A model generated the notes under the pieces. The model made no database searches, was not told where the DNA came from, and was given only the letters and a program-made list of their open reading frames with translations. Of a stretch of DNA of 64,000 nt, positions 1 to 8,578 are shown piece by piece. This DNA comes from Pseudoflavitalea sp. G-6-1-2. Its GTDB lineage: Bacteria > Bacteroidota > Bacteroidia > Chitinophagales > Chitinophagaceae. The stretch is from contig NZ_JABBGB010000001.1 of the NCBI RefSeq assembly GCF_012927185.1, positions 620,001 through 684,000 of the forward strand, written 5' to 3'. How positions within the stretch are numbered: position 1 is the stretch's first letter; every line of letters starts with the position of its first letter. The translations under genes were made by a program, and so were the position numbers.

Positions 1-1
1 G

Positions 2-220
2 ACCACTGCTGAAAAAGATGCGCGTGTTGCCGCTATTGTAAAACGGGTTGAAGAGATCAGGGCCATGGACAGATCATCACTTAGCAGAACAGAAAGAAAA
101 GAGCTCCGGAAAGAGCTTCGCTCCCTGAATAAAGAAGCGAAGGTTTTCGGCAGAGGAGGCGTTTACCTCTCTCTCGGAGCTATTCTCATCATTATTCTGT
201 TATTGATTCTGATTCTGTAA
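2..220 (+). CDS. C-terminal fragment of a small membrane protein
   Basis: An open frame enters from the left edge and ends with TAA at 218-220, giving 72 residues. The visible part is a highly charged helix rich in Lys, Arg and Glu (roughly residues 5-50), then a Gly-Gly turn and a pure aliphatic segment (ending ILIIILLLILIL) that must be a C-terminal membrane anchor. The frame has no stops and its composition is protein-like, so I take it as real. The start lies outside the window. I do not recognise the family and assign no function. Confidence 0.6.
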   Translation, partial: TTAEKDARVAAIVKRVEEIRAMDRSSLSRTERKELRKELRSLNKEAKVFGRGGVYLSLGAILIIILLLILIL

Positions 221-227
221 ATCAGTT

Positions 228-1163
228 TCAGCTAAGTATAGGCACAGGTTTGCGGGAAGGCAGTTTGTGAAAGCTGCTGTAAACCCGTTGCGCCCATTGC
301 TCTATATTAAACAAATAAGAGCTGTAAGGCACCTGTTCTTCAGAGACAATGCCAGCTTTCTTTTCGGGAGCAAGACAATCGAACATTTCGCTGATTCGCT
401 GTAACAGTATTGCAGCCTGTTCGGGTGCAAGCATATAATCTGATTTATACCGGCTATGCACATATGCTTTTTGGAGTAGCCGGAACAATTCTCTGTCTTG
501 CCGGGTTTGCCTGGGAAAATGGTCTGATACCTGATTGCTGATCAGCGTAGTATATCGCAACAGTTTATCGAGATTGTGCGTACTTGTTTTCAGACCAGTG
601 AACTGCAATATGAAAGTAATACAGGCATGCTCTGTTGCCTGATGCATCAGAAATGCCGCCAGGCTGTATTCTTTTTTGGCTTCAAAAATCTTAGCCCCCG
701 TGAGAAACATTTTGCTTCGGTGGTAACCCTGCTCGACCAGCTGAGCGCTCCGATGCCGCCAGTCTGAATCGGAGAAGTACACCGGTGGCCTTACTGGCAT
801 CGATGAAAGATTGAAAAGCAGCGGCGCCTGTTCAGCAACTCTGACAGCGAAGGATTGCCCTTCTCCAAGCCATTGCTGAAAGAGGCGGGATGGATATACC
901 AACGTATGAATCCGCTCTGTAAAGCGGGTCTGTTCTAGAATATCCTGAACAGTATCACCGCATCGTTTTTCTGAAGGCTGCGTGAGTACCAATAGAAAAT
1001 ATCCGTTGGACTGTGCCTCCTCATGATCATAAGGATGAAAGATAGAATTCACTGGCAGATCAGCCGCAGTTACTCCGAGCAGGAATATCTTATCCACGGC
1101 AATTTTCTTTCTCAGTTGTGCAACAAGGCCGTTCAGCTGACCGGATGATTGATATTTCAGCAT
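228..1163 (-). CDS. HEPN-domain protein with degenerate nucleotidyltransferase-like N-terminus
   Basis: 311 residues. The C-terminal half (about 140-275) looks like a HEPN helical bundle: a long amphipathic helix around SLAAFLMHQATEHA, then a helix ending in AYVHSRYKSDY, the usual place of the family's polar motif. The N-terminal half (about 15-130) has the strand order of a minimal nucleotidyltransferase (KIFLLGV, then YFLLVLT), but the Gly-Ser and paired acidic residues of active enzymes are missing. The spacing of the HEPN motif does not match the classic Rx4-6H RNase motif, so nuclease activity is doubtful. It lies 9 nt downstream of a small gene on the same strand (1173-1493) and is probably co-transcribed with it. 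Function is unknown; HEPN proteins often act in RNA-targeting stress or defence pairs, but this is inference. Confidence 0.75.
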   Translation of the reverse strand: MLKYQSSGQLNGLVAQLRKKIAVDKIFLLGVTAADLPVNSIFHPYDHEEAQSNGYFLLVLTQPSEKRCGDTVQDILEQTRFTERIHTLVYPSRLFQQWLGEGQSFAVRVAEQAPLLFNLSSMPVRPPVYFSDSDWRHRSAQLVEQGYHRSKMFLTGAKIFEAKKEYSLAAFLMHQATEHACITFILQFTGLKTSTHNLDKLLRYTTLISNQVSDHFPRQTRQDRELFRLLQKAYVHSRYKSDYMLAPEQAAILLQRISEMFDCLAPEKKAGIVSEEQVPYSSYLFNIEQWAQRVYSSFHKLPSRKPVPILS

Positions 1164-1172
1164 AGGATTGCT

Positions 1173-1493
1173 TTAATTGGATGATGCTGTTTTTTTCTTC
1201 GCCTGCTTTTTAAAAGTTGCAGGCAGTTCTTCTCTTACCATCATATATGCTGCTTCTGCAAGCAACTCAACATTCCGGTAAAAGAACAGCAAATTGCTTC
1301 TGTCCCTTGCAGATTCAAATTGTGCTGCATCGGTTGCAATGCCAGCTTCGAGCCATTGCCAGAGCATGCTTCGGAGATCATCCAAATGATACCAGGTGAA
1401 AAATTCTTTCAGTACAGCAGCCGGGTCTTTTCTTTGCTTTTTACTTAACCGGACGGGCTTGTTGAAAAACTTCGTTTTCTTGTATGGATTCAT
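1173..1493 (-). CDS. Small basic protein upstream of the HEPN gene (unknown function)
   Basis: 106 residues starting at an ATG at 1491-1493. The N-terminus is very basic (KKTKFFNK, KKQRK), the middle is a predicted helical region with several Trp (TWYHLDDL, LWQWLEAG), and the C-terminus is again lysine-rich (KKQAKKKT). The stop lies 9 nt before the start of the HEPN-domain gene on the same strand, which points to a two-gene operon. I do not recognise the family. The charge pattern would suit nucleic-acid or partner-protein binding, but nothing in the sequence proves it. Confidence 0.6.
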   Translation of the reverse strand: MNPYKKTKFFNKPVRLSKKQRKDPAAVLKEFFTWYHLDDLRSMLWQWLEAGIATDAAQFESARDRSNLLFFYRNVELLAEAAYMMVREELPATFKKQAKKKTASSN

Positions 1494-1699
1494 AATAATG
1501 CATTTTTAGTGAAAGAAAAGTATCCACATAAAAAATGGCATTACCGACTACTGTACATAACAGTTCAGGTGAGGAGGTAGAACAAGTACTAACGTTATTT
1601 ACTATGCGAATCTACAACACCTCCACCGAATTGCCAAATATTTTAGCAATTCTCTTTTCCACTTCGCTCCTTTTTTATCCTTTGTATCTTAGCGCCATT

Positions 1700-2143
1700 A
1701 TGAACACCAGTGACGAGCAATACATGCAACAGGCGCTCCGCGAAGCCCATCGCGCCTACGAAAACGGCGAAATACCCGTTGGCGCAATAATTGTGATGAA
1801 CAACCGCATCATTGCAAAAGGTCATAATCAGGTAGAGCTGTTGAAAGATCCCACAGCGCATGCAGAGATCATTGCATTAACTGCCGCCTTCAATTTTCTG
1901 GGCGCCAAATACCTGCCCGATGCTACGCTGTATGTAACGGTTGAGCCCTGCCTTATGTGTGCCGGCGCCCTTTACTGGAGCAAGATCAGCCGCATTGTTT
2001 GGGGCGCAGAAGATGAAAAGAATGGCCATCAGCGCATCACTAAAGAGAACTGGCCCTTCCATCCTAAAACCACCATCACCAAAGGTGTTCTTAAAGAGGA
2101 ATGTGCAGAACTGATGAAGAAATTTTTCAGAGAACGCAGATAA
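1700..2143 (+). CDS. tadA: tRNA-specific adenosine deaminase (A34 to inosine) / nucleoside deaminase
   Basis: 147 residues from the ATG at 1700. A longer frame opens at 1535, but the family N-terminus (a short helix of the type MQQALREAHRAY) begins here. This is the zinc cytidine-deaminase fold: His54-Ala-Glu56 supplies the first zinc ligand and the proton-shuttling Glu, and Pro83-Cys84-x-x-Cys87 gives the other two ligands. Length matches bacterial TadA, which deaminates A34 of the ACG-decoding tRNA-Arg; a guanine-deaminase-like role cannot be fully excluded in Bacteroidota. It stands alone, convergent with the SusD gene. A T-rich AT stretch with a near-match to the Bacteroidota -7 box (TATCCTTTG, one base too long) ends about 14 nt before the start codon. 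Confidence 0.9.
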   Translation: MNTSDEQYMQQALREAHRAYENGEIPVGAIIVMNNRIIAKGHNQVELLKDPTAHAEIIALTAAFNFLGAKYLPDATLYVTVEPCLMCAGALYWSKISRIVWGAEDEKNGHQRITKENWPFHPKTTITKGVLKEECAELMKKFFRERR

Positions 2144-2161
2144 CTGTTGCAGGTGCAAAAG

Positions 2162-2189
2162 AAAAAAGCGGGGCTGCTTCTGCCCCGCT
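2162..2189 (-). terminator. Intrinsic terminator after the SusD1 gene
   Basis: Perfect 8-bp stem AGCGGGGC/GCCCCGCT (2167-2174 with 2182-2189), 7-nt loop. Read on the minus strand it is followed by six T residues, so it ends the SusC1-SusD1 transcript 33 nt after the stop codon. Confidence 0.85.
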
Positions 2190-2221
2190 CAAACAATGCA
2201 CATATTAAAAAACCAAACTGC

Positions 2222-3733
2222 TTACAATTTATCCCACCACATCCTTCCCTTCAGATCGTCCACGCCATTCAGGCCCGGCTGTGCCTTTACAGCATTCGTG
2301 TAATTGGTGCCATTGATATTCTGCTCCTTAACCGGATAGGCCTGCCTCCGCGGAATGGGTGTATTGTTGTTATTGGGTGCAGGTGTCAGTTCGGGATAAC
2401 CCGTTCTTCTCCACTCTGCCCATGCTTCGTAACCATTGCTGTAGAGATGCAACCAACGCTGGTAACCGATTTTCTTCAATGCATCTGCCGGCGTATAAAC
2501 AACGGCAGCGTTTGCCATGTATGCAGGCAAGCCGCTTACATCACCGGCATCATCGGGGTTGTAAGGAAGTTTCTCCACCTGCTCATCTTTTGAAGGATCG
2601 TATTGCTTAAACGTAAGCCGGTTCCACTGACGAACCGATGCCTCGATCGCCGCATTGTAATTGGCCTCCGCTACTGCATCGCCGCCAGGTATCCAGCCAA
2701 TTTTGGCGGCCTCAGCCAATGCAAACTTCACCTGCGCATTTGTAAGAATGTAACAGGGCGAGTTTTGTGTTCGTATATGCACCCCCGTGAGTGATACTTT
2801 TGCAGAAGGAATTTGCCCTACAGCATTGCCATCCAGTCCGTATGGAACTCCAAAGTAACCGCTTCCATTAGGAGCCGGGTCTGCAAAGATGGGCAGCCGC
2901 GGATCATTCAGTGCCTTCATATAGTTGACGATGGTCTCGCTTGCCCAGTACCACTGACGTCCCTGTACATTGAAAACATAATACCAGTAGCTCTGGTTTG
3001 CCTGATTAGCCAGGTGAACATACACAGCGCTTTCCGAATTGCTGCTGATGAGATCTCCCGCAGCCGCATCTGCAAACTCAGTCTGCCCTTTAGCCGGATC
3101 GATCTTCGAAAGACGAAGCGCCATGATCATGCGCATCGAATTGGCGAACTTTCTCCATTGCTCCATATCCCCGTTGAACAGGATATCTCCTTTTACTGCA
3201 GCCGTATTTTCGTTTATCTGTGCAGCAGCCTCTTTGAGCTCTTTCAGCAGATCGTAATAAATATCTTTCTGACTGGTATAGGCAGGCGTGAAATTGCTAA
3301 GCCCCTGCAACGCGTCTTTGTAAGGTATATCGCCCCAGCGGTCCGTCATATGCCAGAAGAACCAGGCACGAAGTATCCGTGCAACCGCCAGCTGATTTTC
3401 TTTCGATCCTTCTGCATTGAGAAAAGTTTTTGTCTGAAGGATAGGTTGCAGGTTCATCAGCGCTCCCGAATAGATCCAGTAGAAATCGAAGTTCACTACG
3501 GTATAGCGCGATGCATCGGTGTATGGCTTTTCGGACCAGTGCTGCACATTCAGCATGCCCTGCGGCGCCTCGATCACTGCCGGCATCTGATTGATCACAT
3601 AGGTCAGCAGCAGTGGATTGGTGGCCTTATCCGGAAGATTGGGATTGATGTTCAGATCATCGCTGAACTTGGTGCAACCTGCTCCCATTACCAGCATGGC
3701 CAGAATCAGTATGATAGATGTTGTTTTTTTCAT
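2222..3733 (-). CDS. SusD/RagB-family nutrient-binding outer-membrane lipoprotein (SusD1)
   Basis: 503 residues. I start at the ATG at 3731-3733, 10 nt after the SusC1 stop; a frame to 3757 would add eight residues with no signal-peptide logic. The N-terminus is a lipoprotein signal (LAMLVMGAGC, lipobox Cys near residue 20). The body carries features of the SusD-like-2 group: an N-terminal TPR-like helical part (NLQPILQTKT, VARILRAWFFWHMTDRWGDIPY) and a C-terminal half ending YPELTPAP...RMWWDKL. SusD proteins form a lid on the SusC barrel and bind ligand (glycan, peptide or other oligomer) at the cell surface. Directly downstream of its SusC partner, and followed by a strong terminator. The ligand cannot be read from sequence. 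Confidence 0.93.
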   Translation of the reverse strand: MKKTTSIILILAMLVMGAGCTKFSDDLNINPNLPDKATNPLLLTYVINQMPAVIEAPQGMLNVQHWSEKPYTDASRYTVVNFDFYWIYSGALMNLQPILQTKTFLNAEGSKENQLAVARILRAWFFWHMTDRWGDIPYKDALQGLSNFTPAYTSQKDIYYDLLKELKEAAAQINENTAAVKGDILFNGDMEQWRKFANSMRMIMALRLSKIDPAKGQTEFADAAAGDLISSNSESAVYVHLANQANQSYWYYVFNVQGRQWYWASETIVNYMKALNDPRLPIFADPAPNGSGYFGVPYGLDGNAVGQIPSAKVSLTGVHIRTQNSPCYILTNAQVKFALAEAAKIGWIPGGDAVAEANYNAAIEASVRQWNRLTFKQYDPSKDEQVEKLPYNPDDAGDVSGLPAYMANAAVVYTPADALKKIGYQRWLHLYSNGYEAWAEWRRTGYPELTPAPNNNNTPIPRRQAYPVKEQNINGTNYTNAVKAQPGLNGVDDLKGRMWWDKL

Positions 3734-3743
3734 GATGCTAATT

Positions 3744-6700
3744 TTAGAAGCCCACATTCAGGTTTATGCCAAAAGAACGTACCGTTGCCAGCTGACCTGT
3801 CTCAAGCCAGTTATTGGATGTACTGCCAGTGGCCAGCTCTCCGGGGTTGATACCCTTCGGCGCTTTCTGCCAGATCATGAACGGATTTTTGGCGATGAAT
3901 GCAATATTGATGCTCTTCACAGGCAGCTTCGCTATCTTCTGTTGTGAAAATGTATAGCCCAATCTTATTTCACGCATACGCACATACGAAGCATCCATTA
4001 CCCATTCTTCATAGATCTTGTTACCCAGTACATTTCTGTAGTAACTGCGGGCATTTACATAAGCTGTCACTTCCTGTTTGGTGGTATTTGAAATGCCGGT
4101 GATCTTGTAACCTCCGCCATCTCCGAGCGGATCGCGGATATTCTTGCCTTTATCGTTCATGGCCGCTGTGATCTCGTGCTGACCGCTCTTTACTGCCAGC
4201 ATCTGAGACCAGCTGAAGAATTTACCTCCACTCTGAAAATCAATCACGGCATTGAGATCGAAATTGCCGAAGGTGATGGAGTTCTGCCATCCGCCTGTGA
4301 AATCGGGCAACGACGATCCCAGTTTATGATTGGTGCTCCACATCGGCATATTGGAATTATCGAGCAGAATTTTTCCTGTTGCCGGATCACGGTCGTAGCC
4401 ATTTCCTACCAGCGTGCCGAATGCTTCTCCTACATTCGCGAGCAGATACATGGGTACCGATGCATAAGTATTCTGATCGATGATCAGTGTATTATTGCCG
4501 GGATAGAGCTCAAGGATCATATTCTTGTTGTGCGCAAAATTCACCATGGTGCTCCACTTGATCTGTTTGCTTTGAACAGGCGTTCCGTTCAGCGATACTT
4601 CGATACCTCTGTTGCGGATATTGCCTGCATTGATCACATATCTGGTAAAACCACTTGGCCCCGGCACATCGAGATCGATCACAGCATTCTTATTTTTCTG
4701 CTGATACATTGTTACACTGAACCCAACCCTGTCTTTGAAGAAACGCATATCCAGACCGGCTTCTATCGCAGTGGCCAACGATGGTTTCAGATCAGGGTTG
4801 TTGAGCTTATCGGGCACATACATGGGAAAGTCTTTGTTGTAAGGATCTCCCAGTACATATGAATTCGCAGTCTGATAAATATCGATATCGGCTCCTGCCT
4901 GCGCAAAGCTTCCACGCAGCTTGGCATAGGAGATTGCAGGCACTTTCATCAGCTCGCTGAACACTACCGATGCACCCACTGAAGGATAGAGATAGGCATT
5001 GTTGTTCTCCGGCAGCGCTGATGAAATATCTCTGCGCAGTGTTCCTTCGATGAAATAGGTGTTATCGTAACCAAGGCTTACAGAACCGAAGGCACTCCGC
5101 ACTTCTTTTCTTCTCAGATTATTGCTTACATCGGGCCTTTCAACAGAGTTGCCGATATTGTACCAGTCTCTGGCTACCAGTCCGCCTACAGTTGCCTGCG
5201 TGAGCGATGTGTATCGTTGAGTGAGTATGTTTCCTCCAACATTGGCCTGCAATGATAACTTACCGAACTCTTTCACATACTGCGAAATAAACTCGTAGTT
5301 CATTTCCTTGGATTCGTACTTGCCCGTCCAGAAACCAGGTACACCGCGGCCTCCGGCTGCATTACGGCCATCGATGTTCTGCGTAAATCCATCCTGACGG
5401 ATAAAGCCACTCACCGTAAATCCGGGAATGATGGTGTAGGTAAGACCAACATCTCCGAAGAATCTTTCTCTTGAATCATTCGAGGGATTTTCATACGCAT
5501 CGAAGTAAGGATTGTTCCAGTCGATCGGCGTCATGTTTTCATACACGCCCTGATCATTCGGATCATTTACATTCCACTGATAGAATGTGCCATCTGCATA
5601 TTTGTACTGTTTCAGTTTTTTCATATCCAGATTTCGCTGGAACCACTGATACATATTGCGGGACCCCAATTGCTGGTAGCCCTGTGAAGGACGAATGGCC
5701 TTGTTATTCGCATAGTTCAGATGCGTTACCAGCAGCAGTTTATCGGTGATGTTCAATGAGCCGTTGAAAGAAAGGTTATTGCGTTTCAGACTGGTATTCG
5801 GCTCAATGCCTTTGATGCTGGTGTTATTGTAACTGAGGCGGAATGTGATGTTTTGTCCACCCCCTGCAACAGAAATGCTGTTGTTGAGTGTATGCCCTGT
5901 TTCAAAATAATCCTTGATGTTATTGGGATGTGGAATGAAAGGCGTTTCCTTTCCGAAATCAGGATCACCGGGATAGAAGCTGTACTGATGCCTCACCGGA
6001 GTGCCATCCATTTTAGGTCCCCAGCTTTCGTCCCAGGTTCCATCTACATATTTTGTTTCTACACCGTTGATGTCGATGGTAGGAAAATTGAGACTGGACC
6101 CTGCCCCATAGATATTCTGCAGCGGCATCCAGTTGCCTGGTTTTTCGATGGTGAATGCAGAACTGAAATTGATAGTTGGTTTCTTTGAAGTTTTACTTCC
6201 TTTCTTGGTAGTGATGAGAATTACACCGTATTGTCCACGAAGACCGTAGAGTGCAGATGCAGAAGCACCTTTGAGAACACTTACAGATTCAATATCATCG
6301 GGGTTGATATCCTGCGCAAGGTTTCCATAATCTTTACCGCCTTTTCCTGCATAGTTGCTGTTGCTGACGGGAATATTATCCACCACAACAAGCGGCTCTC
6401 CATCGCCGGTAATTGAGTTAACGGAACGGAGTCTTATTTTCTGTGTACCGCCCATGCTTGCTGCAGAGGATCCGCTGACGCTTACGCCTGCAATCTTTCC
6501 TCCAAGAGATCCCAGCACATTCTGCTCTTTCGCAACAGTGAGGTTCTCTCCTTTGATCTCTTGTGTGGCGTATCCGAGTGAACGTTGCTTGCGGTTGATG
6601 CCGAGTGCAGTTACTACTATTTCTTTCAGTTTGTTATCGAGTTCCTGCAACTGAACATTGGCAACAGCCACTTCGTTGTTTGCCACAACGATGGTAATGG

Positions 6701-7352
6701 TTTGATTGCTGTACCCTACTGCAGTAACAGATAATCTGTAAGTGCCGGCTTTCACTCCGCTGATTACGAAGTCGCCGTCTTTATCAGCAGCGGTTCCTTT
6801 GTTGAGTTCGGTGATCATTACCGATGCGTTGGAGACGGGATCTCCTTTCTGATCGGTAACTTTTCCGCGAATGCTTCCGTCGTACACCATTTGCTGTTCG
6901 TGCACATCTATTGGTGGTATCGACGGCGATTCATAATTCTTTAGTTTTCTGATAACGATATTGCTGTTCACCAGCTCGTATTGCAGGCTGGTATTTTTCA
7001 GCAGCATGTCTAGGATTTTGGAGACAGCCATTTTTTCTGCATGCAGAAAAATATTGTCTACCTCCGCTATTTCAGCAGTACGATAGCTGAATGGGATCTG
7101 AGTGGCTGACTCGATTTTTTTGATGGCAGTTTTCAGAGAAGCATTCTTCAGTTCAATTGAAATGAAGATCTTATCCAATTCCTGCGCTTTTCCGTAACCG
7201 GCAATCAGTGTTCCGCTCAGGGTTAAAAATATGGCCAGAACTGTTATTCTCATGAGCATTTGCTTAATCCATTGCAAACCAGCCAGTGAAGGCTGAGAAT
7301 GTGCAGGAGCGCAAACCCACGCAGGGGCATGCGAATTTGCAGACAAATTCAT
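3744..7352 (-). CDS. SusC/RagA TonB-linked outer-membrane transporter with N-terminal STN signalling domain (SusC1)
   Basis: 1202 residues from the ATG at 7350-7352. An upstream in-frame ATG at 7409 lies inside a hairpin (7403-7433) and adds 19 residues without the usual start context. Order: an unusually long N-region, a hydrophobic export segment at about 34-53, an STN (secretin/TonB N-terminal) domain at about 60-135, a CarboxypepD-reg-like domain at about 160-235 (GKVTDQKGDPVSNASV), the plug (KEIVVTALG, VVVDNIPV, SVLKGASASALYG) and a large beta-barrel ending in NLNVGF. STN domains talk to FecR-type anti-sigma factors; the FecR and ECF sigma genes lie immediately upstream on the same strand, so uptake through this barrel very likely induces its own operon. 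Pairs with SusD1. Confidence 0.94.
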   Translation of the reverse strand: MNLSANSHAPAWVCAPAHSQPSLAGLQWIKQMLMRITVLAIFLTLSGTLIAGYGKAQELDKIFISIELKNASLKTAIKKIESATQIPFSYRTAEIAEVDNIFLHAEKMAVSKILDMLLKNTSLQYELVNSNIVIRKLKNYESPSIPPIDVHEQQMVYDGSIRGKVTDQKGDPVSNASVMITELNKGTAADKDGDFVISGVKAGTYRLSVTAVGYSNQTITIVVANNEVAVANVQLQELDNKLKEIVVTALGINRKQRSLGYATQEIKGENLTVAKEQNVLGSLGGKIAGVSVSGSSAASMGGTQKIRLRSVNSITGDGEPLVVVDNIPVSNSNYAGKGGKDYGNLAQDINPDDIESVSVLKGASASALYGLRGQYGVILITTKKGSKTSKKPTINFSSAFTIEKPGNWMPLQNIYGAGSSLNFPTIDINGVETKYVDGTWDESWGPKMDGTPVRHQYSFYPGDPDFGKETPFIPHPNNIKDYFETGHTLNNSISVAGGGQNITFRLSYNNTSIKGIEPNTSLKRNNLSFNGSLNITDKLLLVTHLNYANNKAIRPSQGYQQLGSRNMYQWFQRNLDMKKLKQYKYADGTFYQWNVNDPNDQGVYENMTPIDWNNPYFDAYENPSNDSRERFFGDVGLTYTIIPGFTVSGFIRQDGFTQNIDGRNAAGGRGVPGFWTGKYESKEMNYEFISQYVKEFGKLSLQANVGGNILTQRYTSLTQATVGGLVARDWYNIGNSVERPDVSNNLRRKEVRSAFGSVSLGYDNTYFIEGTLRRDISSALPENNNAYLYPSVGASVVFSELMKVPAISYAKLRGSFAQAGADIDIYQTANSYVLGDPYNKDFPMYVPDKLNNPDLKPSLATAIEAGLDMRFFKDRVGFSVTMYQQKNKNAVIDLDVPGPSGFTRYVINAGNIRNRGIEVSLNGTPVQSKQIKWSTMVNFAHNKNMILELYPGNNTLIIDQNTYASVPMYLLANVGEAFGTLVGNGYDRDPATGKILLDNSNMPMWSTNHKLGSSLPDFTGGWQNSITFGNFDLNAVIDFQSGGKFFSWSQMLAVKSGQHEITAAMNDKGKNIRDPLGDGGGYKITGISNTTKQEVTAYVNARSYYRNVLGNKIYEEWVMDASYVRMREIRLGYTFSQQKIAKLPVKSINIAFIAKNPFMIWQKAPKGINPGELATGSTSNNWLETGQLATVRSFGINLNVGF

Positions 7353-7359
7353 AGTTTTG
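7352..7359 (+). promoter_or_regulatory. Plus-strand -7 box (TAGTTTTG) antisense to the susC1 start
   Basis: Exact match to the Bacteroidota -7 consensus TAnnTTTG on the strand opposite susC1. No clear -33 TTG at the usual distance. It would start an RNA near 7366 that ends at the terminator hairpin at 7403-7433. No protein-coding gene lies downstream on this strand, so an antisense RNA is the simplest use. Confidence 0.35.
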
Positions 7360-7365
7360 GTCTGT

Positions 7366-7439
7366 TTAAGTAATTCTGTAATGAGGATTCTATTTAAACG
7401 CCGGGCCATACCAGGTCGTAACTGGTTAGGCCCTTTTTT
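7366..7439 (+). ncRNA. Candidate cis-antisense small RNA opposite the susC1 leader
   Basis: Inferred transcript of about 74 nt. Its 5' end is set by the -7 box at 7352-7359. Its 3' end is set by a two-part hairpin (GGGCC 7403-7407 with GGCCC 7429-7433; ACCAG 7410-7414 with CTGGT 7422-7426) followed by six T on the plus strand. The RNA would be fully complementary to the 5' leader of susC1. Bacteroides PULs are known to carry antisense sRNAs of this kind next to susC (DonS in B. fragilis is the named example), so the arrangement is plausible. The alternative is that the hairpin acts only as a leader structure of the susC1 mRNA. Confidence 0.4.
7403..7439 (+). terminator. Intrinsic terminator hairpin on the plus strand, upstream of susC1
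   Basis: Ten base pairs in two blocks around a 2x2 internal loop, then TTTTTT at 7434-7439. Oriented to stop plus-strand transcription, although the genes here run on the minus strand. On the minus strand the same hairpin sits in the susC1 leader and sequesters the upstream ATG at 7409. Confidence 0.7.
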
Positions 7440-7509
7440 ATGCCGGCAATCAGCCCGGTGCTGTAATGGTTGTTTTTGATTTCATGTTATGAGTTTTGGG
7501 ATGAGGTAT

Positions 7510-8502
7510 TTAGTGTACGTAATATTTCCCTCCCTCCTGCTTCAGTGCAGCATCGGTTAATCTGCATAAGATCTCCAATGCTTTTTCTACTCCGGTTTGT
7601 CTGTTGAATGATGTAGAAATGCGCATATTGCTCACCGTATCATTGGTTACATCGATGCTTACATTGTACACTCTTTCAAGGTCTGCTACTATTTCACTTA
7701 CCGGTTCATCATCGTAAGCCAGTTTTCCCTGCTGCCATGCGGCTACCTGCTGAAGGCCGGACCGCTTGTCGGCAATGCCGCTTCCATTATTGTTCACCCT
7801 CACCTGCTGGCCTGTGGTGAGCGTGGCTACTTCTTTATCGAGATACTGCACTTTCACTTTGCCCCTGCTCACAGCCACCGTTACATTGCTGAGATCTGCA
7901 TATGCTTTGATATTGAATGCAGTGCCGAGAACAGTGGTAGCTATTTTTCCGGTATGGATGATGAACGGCTGCTGCGCCTGATGCTTTACATCGAAATAGG
8001 CTTCACCACTGAGATACACGTTGCGGTTGCTTTTGCCGAAGTCAGCAGGATATTCCAATGTGCTCGCAGCATTCAGCCATACCTCCGTACTATCCGGAAG
8101 CAACAAAAACCGGTACTCCGATCTTTCCGTTGAGGATACACTCATCGCAGGTTTGGGTGCTGCTTCTTTTTTGTTCATCAGGTACACTCCACCAACCGTT
8201 GCCGCAATGCCTGCTGTGATCACCAGGGCCGCATAGGATCTTTTCTTCTTTACCGGCTTCTCGTCTTCAGGTTGGGTAAGCCATTCCGGTTCCGGCAACA
8301 CCAGATTACCGGTCTCATCTACATAGGTAACAGAAGTTTGGCCCAACGCTGTGTATGCTTCACTCACCAGCTGACGCAGTTCCTGATCGTGGTCAGCATC
8401 GCGAAGCAATGCGAAGAGTTCATCGAACTCCCGCCGGGTACATTTATTTTCAAGGTATTGTCTGAACAAAAACCTGATCCTGTGTTCCATATTATTCAAC
8501 AT
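7510..8502 (-). CDS. FecR-family anti-sigma factor
   Basis: 330 residues from the ATG at 8500-8502 (a second ATG at 8488-8490 is equally possible; a frame opening at 8517 begins with TTG and sits in a terminator tail). Order: a short cytoplasmic helical part (residues about 1-75, RRRFDELF-type sigma-binding region), one membrane span at about 85-105 (YAALVITAGIAATVGGVYLM), a periplasmic FecR domain (PDSTEVWLNAASTLEYP, YLSGEAYFDV, TVLGTAFNIKAY), and a C-terminal DUF4974-like domain ending REEG-type KYYVH. It holds the ECF sigma factor encoded upstream until the STN domain of SusC1, encoded downstream, signals ligand uptake. A terminator separates it from the sigma gene. Confidence 0.92.
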   Translation of the reverse strand: MLNNMEHRIRFLFRQYLENKCTRREFDELFALLRDADHDQELRQLVSEAYTALGQTSVTYVDETGNLVLPEPEWLTQPEDEKPVKKKRSYAALVITAGIAATVGGVYLMNKKEAAPKPAMSVSSTERSEYRFLLLPDSTEVWLNAASTLEYPADFGKSNRNVYLSGEAYFDVKHQAQQPFIIHTGKIATTVLGTAFNIKAYADLSNVTVAVSRGKVKVQYLDKEVATLTTGQQVRVNNNGSGIADKRSGLQQVAAWQQGKLAYDDEPVSEIVADLERVYNVSIDVTNDTVSNMRISTSFNRQTGVEKALEILCRLTDAALKQEGGKYYVH

Positions 8503-8509
8503 TGCGTGC

Positions 8510-8548
8510 AAAAACAAAATGCCTGCTTCATACTAGACGAAGCAGGCA
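8510..8548 (-). terminator. Intrinsic terminator between the ECF sigma and FecR genes
   Basis: Perfect 10-bp stem TGCCTGCTTC (8520-8529) with GAAGCAGGCA (8539-8548), 9-nt loop. Read on the minus strand the tail is TTTTGTTTTT. It lies 30 nt after the sigma stop codon and just before the fecR start, so fecR is either read by leak-through or has its own start site very close by. Confidence 0.8.
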
Positions 8549-8578
8549 TACAGATGTTCCTATCCGGATCAAAAATAT

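Noticed and set aside
2813-3850. 345-codon plus-strand frame opposite SusD1 and the end of SusC1
   Set aside because: It lies entirely over the better-supported minus-strand genes, is rich in Cys and His with no domain pattern, and has no promoter. It is a shadow frame.
7353-7409. Longer SusC1 with the ATG at 7409
   Set aside because: That ATG is in the stem of the 7403-7433 hairpin. The ATG at 7352 leaves a normal leader and still gives the export segment and STN domain.
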